DNA of 45,137 nt from positions 1-45,137 of the forward strand of contig JAPYNO010000099.1 of NCBI GenBank assembly GCA_028283025.1, given 5' to 3'. Position 1 is the stretch's first letter, and every line of letters begins with the position of its first letter. This DNA comes from Pseudomonadales bacterium. GTDB taxonomy: Bacteria > Pseudomonadota > Gammaproteobacteria > Pseudomonadales > Azotimanducaceae. Positions 1 to 8,582 of this stretch are shown here, one piece after another. The position numbers and the translations under genes were made by a program. Under the pieces are notes generated by a model that was not told the DNA's origin, searched no databases, and saw only the letters and a program-made list of their open reading frames with translations.

Positions 1-3000
1 ACGACTATCGTGACCTGGTAGCGCCATTGGAAGTGCCTGCCTGTCAGCACCGGCGAGATGGGCGTGAACCCGCCACCGCCGTGCGCGCCCGGGCAGTGCA
101 GCCCGGTCGTGAAGTACAGGCCCGAGGGGTCGGCGCCGCTCAAAGGGCTGTTGCCGACATATGAATAGAGGTTCCAGCCCTGCCCCGAGGAGGGATTCGA
201 GATGATCGGGTCGGGGCTCAGGAAGCGCCCGATGCGCGGGTCGTAGAGGCGTCCGCCCATGTGCACGAAGCCGGTACGGTCGAGATGCTCGTGCCCGGTG
301 AACCCCTGGCGGGATCGTCCTTCGTTCTGCCCGTCCGCAAGCGCGGCGACCTCGCCCTGCGGCAGCGCCGATGTCCAGTCCGCGCGGCGGCGCGTGCCGT
401 ATGGGTCATGAGCGAGGGACTGCAGCCTGCCGCCGCTCGCGTCCGTCGCCGCCGCCAGCGATCCGAGGTGGTCGCTATGCAGGTACTCCAGTGCGCTCGT
501 CGGCGTGGACGATGCGGTCTTCGCCTTGCGCACGAGCTGCGCTGGTGCGGCGAGCGTCTTGTCCACCCAGGCGTTTTCGCCGTGCGGGTCGTGAACCACG
601 CGCTCGTAGCCGCCGAGCCGGTAGACCTTCACCCAGCGCGTGCGCGTCGAAGTCCTGCCTGTGCCTTCGTCGGTGACAGTCTCGCTCCAGGTCGTCTTGC
701 GGTAGTAGCGCTCGCCGTCCGGCCCGTAGCGGAACTCATCGCGCGCCGTCGGTGTCGCATCCGTTCTGGAGTCGCCCAGGGTGATGCGCGTGGCCATGCC
801 GCGCCCGTCCCACTCGATGTAGGTGTCGTCGCCGCTCGCCGCATCGTAGCGAGTCACATGCCCGCTGGTATCGTAGGAGATTGTGGTTGCGCTTTGAAGC
901 GCCGCTGACGTCGCGGCGTTCGGCCCGGCGTTGCCTGTGCCAGCGTAGCCGATGCTCCGGCCCGCCATGGATGTCATGTTGCCGAGTCGGTCGTAGGCGT
1001 AGGAGAGTACCCGGTTCGCGGTGGACGAACTGCCCGGACTGGACTGGTCGATGTAGGTCTTCGCGCTGTCGAGCCGTCCGAGGTGGTCGTAGCCGAAGAG
1101 CTCCGTGTCGGTGGCGGTGCCCGCACCGACCGAGCGTCTGGCGAGCAGCCCGTCGCTGCGCCAGCCGTAGGCCTCGTCCTGTAGCTTCGCGGCGCCCTTC
1201 GCCGTTTCGATGCCCGTCACCCGGCCCGTCTCGTCGAAGGTGCGGGTCGTTGTCACGCTGTTCCCATAGGCTGTTATGGTGGCGTTGCCCCGGGCGTCCA
1301 TGGCCGTCCGTGTCGCCAGCGCCGACGTGCCGCGCTTGAGTTTCGAAAGGTAGCCTCTCGCGTTGTACTCGTAGCCGACTTTCAGCTTCGACGGTTCGGT
1401 CTCTGTGCTACTCGGCCTGCCCTTGCTGTCGTAGGTGTGGTGACGCTTGACGGTGAAGGCGTCCGCCGCCATTGCCGAATTGCGGATGGTCGTGGTGGTC
1501 GTCTTTAGCCGCTCGTGGCTGTCGTAGGCGTAGGACTCATCGAACTCCACCGCCGTTGAAGTCGCATCGTTGTAGGTGCGGCTCTTGAGCAGGCCAAGCG
1601 CCCCCGACGGATCCCATTTCCAGACTGCTGCACCGCCACCCGGATCGCTCCGGCGGACGGGCCTGTCCAACAGGTCGTGCGTCCAAGTGGTCGTACCGCG
1701 TGCGTCCTTGCGCTCTCGTAGCTGGCCGAGCGCTGTGTAGCCGAGAGCGATGTCAGCAAAGTTCGGGTTCTTCACGCCGGTGCGGTTGCCAGCGGCATCG
1801 TAGTCGAACGATGTCACCTGGTCTGTGCTGCCATTCTCCACCGTTACCTTTTCGAGCAGACCGCCGCCATCGTAGGCGTAGCGCGTGATCGACCGCCTCG
1901 CTTCGGGCACTTGTGCGCCTGCCACTGTCTCCACCAGCTCGCCCATGATGTTGTAATAGTGCTCCGAGTCCCGCGTGCCGCTGATGGCCTTGCGGTCCGC
2001 ATCGAGCACCTTCTCCTTCACCAGCGCCTTGACGCGGCTCGTCGATACTTCCGCTGAGTAGGCGATGCTCACGCTGCCGCCGTCCGCATTCTTCACCGAT
2101 GTGACGCGGCTTCGTGCATCGTGGCGAAAGCTCGTGTAGCGCCTCGTTGCGCCCGTGTGGTATGGCTCACTCTCGCACGCGACCAGACCGCGCCCATCGT
2201 GCAGAACATCGGCGAGGCGCTTCGTGGCCGACGATGCGAACGACTCGACGCTCGTCCGCACAGTTCTGCCCAGCTCGTCAATGTAAGCCGTCCGCTCTGG
2301 CGCATCGGTTGACGTGGTGGTGACCTTCATCGCGAGGTCGGCTGTTATCGTCGCCCCTGTGCCGCAGGCCGAGGCTGTCGCAGACACCGCTGGGCACGAC
2401 GAGCCGCAGTCGGCGTATGCGAGGGTCTCGGTCACGCCGTCCCACGCCCGCTTGCGCGAGACCTCGCGACCGAAGGCGTCGTACTTGATAGTGAGGATGC
2501 GTCCGTTGGCGTCTTTGATGCGCGTCGGCAGGCCGAGCGCGGAGTCCCATTCGAGTGTCTCGGCGTGTCCTAGCGCGTTCGTGACCTTCTCTGGGTAGCG
2601 TGCGTCTTCGAAATCCGAGCGCGTTTCGCTGCGCGAGGCGACGTATCCCTTAGAGCCGCCGGCCGTGGCGGCCGACTTGATGTTGCCGTTTGAATCGCGA
2701 GTGTAGCTGGTCGTAATTTGAAGTTCGCTGTTGCCGGAGAAGGCGACCTCCTTGCCAACCGCGTCGGTTACCACGTTCGATGCGTTCCTTGCCCGCGTCC
2801 GGGTGAGCTTCTGCGTGCGCTCAGCCGTTGTCGAAGTTCCTTTGAAGTGTTCGACGGTGACACCCGACGGGAAGCCCGCGAGCCAGGCAGATGTGGTGTT
2901 GAGATTGTCGAAATTGGTTGTGGTTCTTGTTCGGCGCTGCACTGAGCCGATGGTGTGTGTGCCGGTATCGCCCCAGGCGCTGCCCGCGGCGCCCTTCGTG

Positions 3001-5009
3001 GCGCTGTGCCCGGCGAGCATGGTTGCTACGGACTTTGACACCGCCGAACCTGTGATGGTGGGCGCCGCCGCACGGGTCTGGACGGCACCGAGCGCTTTGC
3101 CGTCTTCGTAGACCAGCGAAGTAGCTGCCGCTGCGTAGGGCAGGCGAGTGCTCGCCGCATTCGGGCCGCTGCCGTGGGAGACCTTCGAATTACCGTATGT
3201 GAAGTGCTGCCTAGAGAGCACCTCGGCGCCCGATGAGCCGTGCCTGCCCTTGGAATCGATGATCGCCGCTGGGCTGCCGAAATGCGGGAAGTCGAGGCGG
3301 TGCTGGATGTAGGTGGAGATGCCTGATGCCTCGTCGGTCTCGCGCGTGGCGTAGAAGCCGAGGAACCCCCAGTTCATCGTGCTCTGCCAGCCGCGTCCTT
3401 GATAGGCGTAGGTGGTCTTGTGTGTGCCGCCGATGCCGTTGTCGCGCTTGACTTCCGTGACCACCGACTTCACATTGCCCGCGCTGTTGGCTGTGAGCGC
3501 CTTTGCGTGCGTGGGCGTGGTGCCGTTGCCGAACAGTCGCTGCTCTGCCGCGGTGAACAGGAAGTCGTGCGTTCCGGCTGACGTGAGAATGCCCCGCTTG
3601 AAGGTCGTGCCGCGCCCGAGAGGGTCAGTGATGGACGCAACGCACGTCTTCACGTTCGGGACTGTTGACGATGGCGTCTCCCACGTCAGCGACATCGGCT
3701 CGAGGCATTCCTTCTTGCCTGCTCCTTCGTTCCGCCAGCCGCAGAGTTGCACCTTGGCAAGGCGAATCCAGCCTTCGGAAGTGCGCTCGCTCTCAAGACG
3801 GTACTCGCGCACATCGCGCCCGTCAAAGCGCACCGTCAGTCGACTCAGGCGCAGCCACTGGCGCTGCACTCGGCTCGCGACCCGCATCTCGCTCGCATCG
3901 GAGCGTCCGGCGTACTCGAACACCACCTCCGCATCGCCGTTGTCGCCATAGACGATACGCTTCGGATGCCGTGCGCCGAGAGTCTCCTCCTCCCGGTACT
4001 CGTAGGTCATCTCGTTGCCGAAGGCGTCAGTCTCCTTGTTGATCGACCACAGGATGGGGACGGTCACGGTGCGCACCACGCCGGTCCTAGTAGCGAAACG
4101 TAGCTCGCTGTCCGCCGTGCGACCGTATTCGCGCACCCGGCCATCGGGTAGCTCGACCTTGAACCAGAGCGATGACGCGGAGCCTTGCAGGCTGATGCGT
4201 GCGAAGCTCTCCCTTGCGCTTCGATACTGGGCGCCGGTGTGCAGGTGCGTGCCGGATACCAGTACCAGCGGCTCGCCGTCAATGCACAGATGATCACTCG
4301 TGTCCAAGCTAATGCCGTCGCTGTCCGAAGTGCCCCGCACGCAGCGCCGGATAGTCGATAGTCCGCCGATGCGCCAGCCGTAGCCGAGGATATCGCCCGG
4401 CGCATTGGTGTCCGCGCGCTGCCGCTCGCGCCCGTCGCTGTAGTCGATTGAGAGCATCGGCTGCAGGCCGTTCACGCCCGGCACAGCTGTCACCGGAATG
4501 TTGATGAACGCATCCCCGCCCTTGGTGACGCCGGTCTCGTAGGACATGCCGCCGATGGCGTTCGCCTTCTCCACCCTCGTGCCAGCGAAGTGATCGACCA
4601 CGACTTTCACATCGGAAGACCAGATGCAAAAGTCGCTGCTGAAGAAGTCGCCCTGGCACGCCATGAGCCGGTAGGTGTAGGTGCCCTCTGGCTTCAGCCA
4701 GGCTTGGTATGGGATGAATGACCGTGACTGGTCAACGAGACTGAAGCTGCCGATCGATGTACACGCAGACGGCGCGCCTTTGCATTCGTACAGGAAGGTG
4801 GTTTCGTAGGTGTCCGAGGGCACCGTCCAGCTCAGGGTGTATATGCCGGTCGTGCTCGGGTTGGGGGATGCCTCAAGTGTCGGCGACAACGCCTGCGCGC
4901 CGTGGCTTACGAGTGCTAGCAGCAGGCATAGGCTCGCGGTCAGAGGCGGGCGCCAAAGGTCGCGACACTGTCCAGCAAAAATAGCAAAAAGTCGCATGTT
5001 TGGCATCAT
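1..5009 (-). CDS. SpvB/RHS repeat-associated core domain protein, secreted, C-terminus cut by the window edge
   Basis: One minus-strand frame is open from ATG 5009 (alternative in-frame ATG 4997) to the window edge, about 1669 codons; I checked the phase at several points along it and found no frameshift. The N-terminus has a basic stretch and a hydrophobic run ending SHGAQA, a Sec signal peptide. Residues about 155-225 match the SpvB/Tc-toxin B N-terminal domain (INIPVTAVPGVNGLQP, later GYGWRIGGLSTIRRC). Many YD repeats follow (YAYDGGGLL, FDYDAAGNRT, SYAYDRLGNMTSM). The RHS core signature GRLYDPRIGRFLSPDP lies at about 210-257, followed by GWNLYSYVGNSPLSGADPSG, which marks the junction to a variable C-terminal effector that begins here and continues outside. 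RHS proteins form a cage around polymorphic toxins or adhesins. The gene starts 12 bases after the Rieske ferredoxin stop and is visibly richer in G+C than the catabolic region. Confidence 0.93.
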   Translation of the reverse strand, partial: MMPNMRLFAIFAGQCRDLWRPPLTASLCLLLALVSHGAQALSPTLEASPNPSTTGIYTLSWTVPSDTYETTFLYECKGAPSACTSIGSFSLVDQSRSFIPYQAWLKPEGTYTYRLMACQGDFFSSDFCIWSSDVKVVVDHFAGTRVEKANAIGGMSYETGVTKGGDAFINIPVTAVPGVNGLQPMLSIDYSDGRERQRADTNAPGDILGYGWRIGGLSTIRRCVRGTSDSDGISLDTSDHLCIDGEPLVLVSGTHLHTGAQYRSARESFARISLQGSASSLWFKVELPDGRVREYGRTADSELRFATRTGVVRTVTVPILWSINKETDAFGNEMTYEYREEETLGARHPKRIVYGDNGDAEVVFEYAGRSDASEMRVASRVQRQWLRLSRLTVRFDGRDVREYRLESERTSEGWIRLAKVQLCGWRNEGAGKKECLEPMSLTWETPSSTVPNVKTCVASITDPLGRGTTFKRGILTSAGTHDFLFTAAEQRLFGNGTTPTHAKALTANSAGNVKSVVTEVKRDNGIGGTHKTTYAYQGRGWQSTMNWGFLGFYATRETDEASGISTYIQHRLDFPHFGSPAAIIDSKGRHGSSGAEVLSRQHFTYGNSKVSHGSGPNAASTRLPYAAAATSLVYEDGKALGAVQTRAAAPTITGSAVSKSVATMLAGHSATKGAAGSAWGDTGTHTIGSVQRRTRTTTNFDNLNTTSAWLAGFPSGVTVEHFKGTSTTAERTQKLTRTRARNASNVVTDAVGKEVAFSGNSELQITTSYTRDSNGNIKSAATAGGSKGYVASRSETRSDFEDARYPEKVTNALGHAETLEWDSALGLPTRIKDANGRILTIKYDAFGREVSRKRAWDGVTETLAYADCGSSCPAVSATASACGTGATITADLAMKVTTTSTDAPERTAYIDELGRTVRTSVESFASSATKRLADVLHDGRGLVACESEPYHTGATRRYTSFRHDARSRVTSVKNADGGSVSIAYSAEVSTSRVKALVKEKVLDADRKAISGTRDSEHYYNIMGELVETVAGAQVPEARRSITRYAYDGGGLLEKVTVENGSTDQVTSFDYDAAGNRTGVKNPNFADIALGYTALGQLRERKDARGTTTWTHDLLDRPVRRSDPGGGAAVWKWDPSGALGLLKSRTYNDATSTAVEFDESYAYDSHERLKTTTTTIRNSAMAADAFTVKRHHTYDSKGRPSSTETEPSKLKVGYEYNARGYLSKLKRGTSALATRTAMDARGNATITAYGNSVTTTRTFDETGRVTGIETAKGAAKLQDEAYGWRSDGLLARRSVGAGTATDTELFGYDHLGRLDSAKTYIDQSSPGSSSTANRVLSYAYDRLGNMTSMAGRSIGYAGTGNAGPNAATSAALQSATTISYDTSGHVTRYDAASGDDTYIEWDGRGMATRITLGDSRTDATPTARDEFRYGPDGERYYRKTTWSETVTDEGTGRTSTRTRWVKVYRLGGYERVVHDPHGENAWVDKTLAAPAQLVRKAKTASSTPTSALEYLHSDHLGSLAAATDASGGRLQSLAHDPYGTRRRADWTSALPQGEVAALADGQNEGRSRQGFTGHEHLDRTGFVHMGGRLYDPRIGRFLSPDPIISNPSSGQGWNLYSYVGNSPLSGADPSGLYFTTGLHCPGAHGGGGFTPISPVLTGRHFQWRYQVTIV

Positions 5010-5021
5010 GCAGGTGCCTGC

Positions 5022-5399
5022 CTACCGCACCTGCATCATTGGCGGCCTGCCGAACGGATCGACAGGCGCTTTCTTGGCTTCTTCCGGTACTTCGACACAC
5101 CAGCCCTCGCTTGACCGGACGACAGTAAAGCGCTCAATCCCGCACATCGCTGGCGGCGACTTGTGGGCGCCATCGCGAACATCGAACGCCGCACCGTGAA
5201 CCGGGCACACGATCAGGTGTCCTCGCAGCCGCCCCTGATGCAATGGGCGCGCCTGATGCGAGCATTTGTTCTCGACCGCATGGAACTCGCCGCCAACGCG
5301 ACACACCAGCACCTCGAACGGCCCTGCCTTGTAGGTGCGCATCTCGCCTTCGGCGAGTGATTCGGCATCCTCAAGTTCGACGAGCAGCGTTTGGCTCAC
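5022..5399 (-). CDS. Rieske [2Fe-2S] ferredoxin
   Basis: A 125-residue protein with a complete Rieske cluster-binding pair: C46-x-H48 in NKCSHQARPL and C65-x2-H68 in CPVHGAAFD. It has the length of a stand-alone oxygenase ferredoxin. It probably passes electrons to the ring-hydroxylating oxygenase encoded just upstream. The start is GTG at 5399, which overlaps the oxygenase stop by four bases (GTGA), so the two are translationally coupled. No flavin reductase is visible nearby, so the reductase would have to come from elsewhere. The C-terminal tail (about 20 residues, proline-rich) extends past the Rieske fold. Confidence 0.92.
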   Translation of the reverse strand: MSQTLLVELEDAESLAEGEMRTYKAGPFEVLVCRVGGEFHAVENKCSHQARPLHQGRLRGHLIVCPVHGAAFDVRDGAHKSPPAMCGIERFTVVRSSEGWCVEVPEEAKKAPVDPFGRPPMMQVR

Positions 5400-6793
5400 A
5401 CCTCACCTGCGATATAGCGATCAAGGTTCTGGTGGAAGTAGAGGATACGGCGCTCCTGCCACGGCATATAGTCGTCACGATACCCGCGCGAGCGCAGCCC
5501 TTGCTGCTGGGATGACCAAATCGCGACATCCTGGTCGATCCCCGGCCCGCACGAGACTTCGCCGACCTTGCCGGTTTGATGCTCGGCCGGATGGTCAATG
5601 CTTACCCAATCGCCCATTGAGGCCGAGTAGTATTCGGTTGCGCCCTCTGGGAAGAGGGTCAGATACCACATGTCGAAGAGGCATTTTTCGGGGTCGGTCG
5701 GATGTGGGTTGCCGCGCAGCCAGATGCAGCCATCGGGTTTCATGCTAAACGAGATGTTTGGGAAGATCGTGTAGTGGTAGTGGTCGGTGAGCTGCTCATC
5801 CGAATAGCGAGAGAAGTCGTAGCCCTTGGCTTCTCCGAGCTTGCGTTTTTGTGCTTGCAGGGCGGTGCGAAGTTGCGGCAGGTCATGGCGGTAGGGTTCG
5901 GGGTCAAGTTCCCAGAACTTGAGTTCTTCGCCGAGTGCGGCGAAGACATCATCCGCGCTGCCTTGGTAATTTGGATTCGGGCCGCCGCCCGGCATGAACA
6001 TGCGTGCATGGCCGCTCGGATACAGGTCGAACTGGCAGTTCGAGTAATGCTCGTCCAATGAGATGCACGCCTGCGGATGCACATACGGCAAGTGGTAGCT
6101 CTCGTTGAAGTTGTCCTGCACGCACTTCCAGTTGAAATCGCCTTCCAAAGTGACCCAGTGCGTGCGCTTCATATGCTCCATGCGATAGCAGTCAAGTTGA
6201 CTTGAGATTGGGTCGAGGTGTTCGTGCAGCGGTTTGGCGCTCTCATGCATGTTGTACCAAATGAACCCCGCCCAGGTATCGCATGGGATTTCAACGAGAT
6301 TGCGCTTACCGCACGGGCTGCCTTGCAAGAAGTCTTCTTCGCAGTACACCCAGTTGAGCATGCCTGTCGTATCGTAGCGCCAGCCGTGATAGGCGCATTG
6401 AAAGTCGCTTGCGACATGCCCGCTTTGTGAATGCACCAGCCTGTTGCCGCGGTGCTGGCACACATTGTAGAAGGCGCGAATGCGCTGATCAAGCCCGCGC
6501 ACCATGAGAATCGACTCGCACCCGATCTCGCAGGTGATGAAATCGCCAGGCTTGGGCACTTCCGATTCGAGTCCGCCAATGAGCCAGACCTTTGTCCACA
6601 TGTAATCCCACTCGGCTTGCGCGAATTCGCGGCTGTAGTAGCGATCACCTGTGACCGGACAGCTGAGGATGTCCGGTTCGGGGGCCTTGCTGCGATCTAT
6701 ACCTTGATATATGCCTTGAATTGGCGGGTGAGCAGGTGCATTCATGAGTCTCACAGGATTGACACGACACGCCAGCATGTTGCCACAGGACAC
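5396..6793 (-). CDS. Aromatic ring-hydroxylating oxygenase, alpha (catalytic) subunit
   Basis: A Rieske non-heme iron oxygenase of about 465 residues. The N-terminal Rieske domain has C112-x-H114 (NVCQHRGNR) and C133-x2-H136 (CAYHGWRYD). The SRPBCC catalytic domain carries the mononuclear iron ligands in NFNESYHLPYVHP (His about 234 and 239), and a late acidic segment (DQDVAIWSSQQQGLRSRGY) supplies the third ligand. Family members insert one or two oxygen atoms into aromatic rings or demethylate. The open frame starts at GTG 6793, sharing one base with the sulfatase stop; ATG 6745 (MNAPAHPP) is an equally reasonable start. No beta subunit is present, so it is probably an alpha-only enzyme. 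The substrate is not evident. Confidence 0.93.
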   Translation of the reverse strand: MSCGNMLACRVNPVRLMNAPAHPPIQGIYQGIDRSKAPEPDILSCPVTGDRYYSREFAQAEWDYMWTKVWLIGGLESEVPKPGDFITCEIGCESILMVRGLDQRIRAFYNVCQHRGNRLVHSQSGHVASDFQCAYHGWRYDTTGMLNWVYCEEDFLQGSPCGKRNLVEIPCDTWAGFIWYNMHESAKPLHEHLDPISSQLDCYRMEHMKRTHWVTLEGDFNWKCVQDNFNESYHLPYVHPQACISLDEHYSNCQFDLYPSGHARMFMPGGGPNPNYQGSADDVFAALGEELKFWELDPEPYRHDLPQLRTALQAQKRKLGEAKGYDFSRYSDEQLTDHYHYTIFPNISFSMKPDGCIWLRGNPHPTDPEKCLFDMWYLTLFPEGATEYYSASMGDWVSIDHPAEHQTGKVGEVSCGPGIDQDVAIWSSQQQGLRSRGYRDDYMPWQERRILYFHQNLDRYIAGEV

Positions 6794-8409
6794 TAGTTCC
6801 GCGTGCAGAGGCCAGCAAGATACCAGCGCGTTTCGCAGTCGTAGACGAGGCGTCCGCGCTCGCCGTGCTGCATGTCGAGCAAGTGCTTGATGACTGTTGA
6901 CGGCGGCATGCCGAATGCTGGCTCAGATTGCAGGTTGTCGATCGCCCGAGGATAGGTTGCCCAGTCCTTCGGCGCCCGCCAGCCGGGCGGTGGCACGAGG
7001 GCCGAGCGCGTGCCTTGAATTGGATGCAGGGCGCGCCAGTGACGCACGCGCTGTGCGTACTCTTGAACGATGTCGGGATGCTGCGCGGCGAGATTGCGGT
7101 ACTCGTTTGGATCGTCTGAGATGCGGAACAGATGGTTGGTGACCGATACGGTCAATTGATCCTGTTCAACTTCTTGCACGAGCTTCCACTCGTCATCGAA
7201 CACGGTGAAGTTGAATTGACCATAGATGGGCGTTTCCGAAACGAAGAACACATCTTCTGTCCGCGGTGCGCGTGCGCCGCTCTCAATTGCACTCCACAGG
7301 CTCGAACCGTCCCATGGGAAGTGTTCGCCCGGCTCAATATCGGTAGCTTCCGTGAGCGTTGGGAACACATCCATCACGGTCATGATTTCCTCCATGCGGC
7401 TGCCCGCGGAGATACGTTCCGGCCAGCGCATGGTCGCCACGACGCGAATGCCGCCTTCAAAGGTTTCACCCTTGCCGCCTCGAAGCGGTGCGTTGTTGGC
7501 ACCGCCCACCGAATAGGCCGCGCCGCCGTTGTCGCTGAAGAACAGCACAAGGGTGTTGTCGGCGATGCCCTCGGCATCTAAAGTATCGAGTACCTGGCCG
7601 ATGGCTTGGTCCATGGCGTCCACGACCGCAGCATAGAGAGGGCGCGCGCTCTCCCGCATCATCAGCGCCGATATCCGGCGTGTGCTGTCGGTGTAGTCGC
7701 TTCTTGCCGGCGGCAGGTCGGTTTCGATGTCCTTGTACTTTTCAATGAGTTCGGGCGGTGCTTCGAGCGGCGTGTGCGGTGCGAGGAACGGCATATAGAG
7801 AAAGAACGGACGCTTGCGGTCGCGCTCACGAATATAGCGGCTTGCTTCGCGTGCGATCAGGTCTGTTTCATAGCCATCGTCCTCAATGGACACGCCGTTT
7901 CGCTGAAAGTCCTTGCCGCCTTGGTTGGCAAACGGCGGGAAGTAGCCGACTTCGGTGTGCAGGTGCCCATAAAAGTGCTCGAAACCACGTTCGTTCGGAT
8001 GATAGGTTTGCTGCGCGTGTCCCAAGTGCCATTTGCCGACCATTGCTGTCTGATAGCCGGCATCCAAGAAAGCCTCGGGCAGGAAGCGCTCGTCGGGATG
8101 CACGCCGTTGTTGCTCCATGCCATGATCACCGCATAGGCGATGCCGAGGCGAATGGGATTGCGGCCTGTCATCAAGGCTGCGCGCGTCGGCGAGCAAATA
8201 GGCGTGGTGTAGAAGCGGCCGAGTTCGATGCCTTCGGCGGCAAGCCGATCAAGGCTCGGCGTATCGATATCGCCGCCGTGATAGCCGACATCGGCCCAGC
8301 CAAGGTCATCAGCGAGCATGATAATGACGTTCGGGCGTTCGCTGGCGAGCGCGTGATACGCATGAAAGGCGGCGAGCAACAAGATTGCCGAGGCGAGTCG
8401 TTTGGTCAT
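6793..8409 (-). CDS. Sulfatase (arylsulfatase-type, Cys-dependent), exported
   Basis: Alkaline-phosphatase-superfamily sulfatase. The motif ICSPTRAALMTGR contains the C-x-P-x-R signature whose Cys is converted to formylglycine, and RPNVIIMLADDLGW carries the metal-binding aspartates of family S1. I chose ATG 8409 because the sequence then begins MTKRLASAILLLAAFHAYHALA, a clear signal peptide; the frame is open further to ATG 8457. The predicted enzyme of 538 residues hydrolyses a sulfate ester in the periplasm or outside the cell. Its stop overlaps the start region of the Rieske oxygenase, implying one operon in which desulfation could precede ring oxidation. No sulfatase-maturation gene lies in the window. 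Confidence 0.93.
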   Translation of the reverse strand: MTKRLASAILLLAAFHAYHALASERPNVIIMLADDLGWADVGYHGGDIDTPSLDRLAAEGIELGRFYTTPICSPTRAALMTGRNPIRLGIAYAVIMAWSNNGVHPDERFLPEAFLDAGYQTAMVGKWHLGHAQQTYHPNERGFEHFYGHLHTEVGYFPPFANQGGKDFQRNGVSIEDDGYETDLIAREASRYIRERDRKRPFFLYMPFLAPHTPLEAPPELIEKYKDIETDLPPARSDYTDSTRRISALMMRESARPLYAAVVDAMDQAIGQVLDTLDAEGIADNTLVLFFSDNGGAAYSVGGANNAPLRGGKGETFEGGIRVVATMRWPERISAGSRMEEIMTVMDVFPTLTEATDIEPGEHFPWDGSSLWSAIESGARAPRTEDVFFVSETPIYGQFNFTVFDDEWKLVQEVEQDQLTVSVTNHLFRISDDPNEYRNLAAQHPDIVQEYAQRVRHWRALHPIQGTRSALVPPPGWRAPKDWATYPRAIDNLQSEPAFGMPPSTVIKHLLDMQHGERGRLVYDCETRWYLAGLCTRN

Positions 8410-8535
8410 CAGCAAGGTATTCCAAGGAGGCTTGTCGAGAGGCTTAATATCGCACATAAGTTGTGATGGGACAATTTCATCATGTGTGCCTCATGTGTTC
8501 TTCCATGCGGCATCACGCTAAGCGAGTGTGTTTCC

Positions 8536-8561
8536 TTGAAATGTGGCACATGGCATTTCAA
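8536..8561. promoter_or_regulatory. Inverted repeat upstream of the DUF4143 ATPase
   Basis: TTGAAATG (8536-8543) and CATTTCAA (8554-8561) are perfect 8-base inverted arms around a 10-base spacer, in the divergent region between the sulfatase and the ATPase. A TAAAAT hexamer at 8571-8576 lies seven bases before ATG 8583, where a -10 box would give a leaderless transcript. The palindrome would then sit at about -47 to -22. It could be an operator; no binding protein is known. Confidence 0.4.
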
Positions 8562-8582
8562 TTTTCAAGGTAAAATCAGCGC

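Noticed and set aside
261..908. Plus-strand open frame of 215 codons in the RHS region
   Set aside because: The opposite strand carries the RHS core and YD repeats; this frame is Arg/Ala-rich as expected for a shadow in G+C-rich DNA.
1..5009. YD repeats considered as a DNA tandem-repeat array
   Set aside because: The repetition is at the protein level and degenerate; it is part of one coding frame.
7606..8466. Long plus-strand open frame (286 codons) opposite the sulfatase
   Set aside because: It lies entirely antisense to a gene with clear sulfatase motifs, has no recognisable domain, and reflects the codon bias of the real strand.
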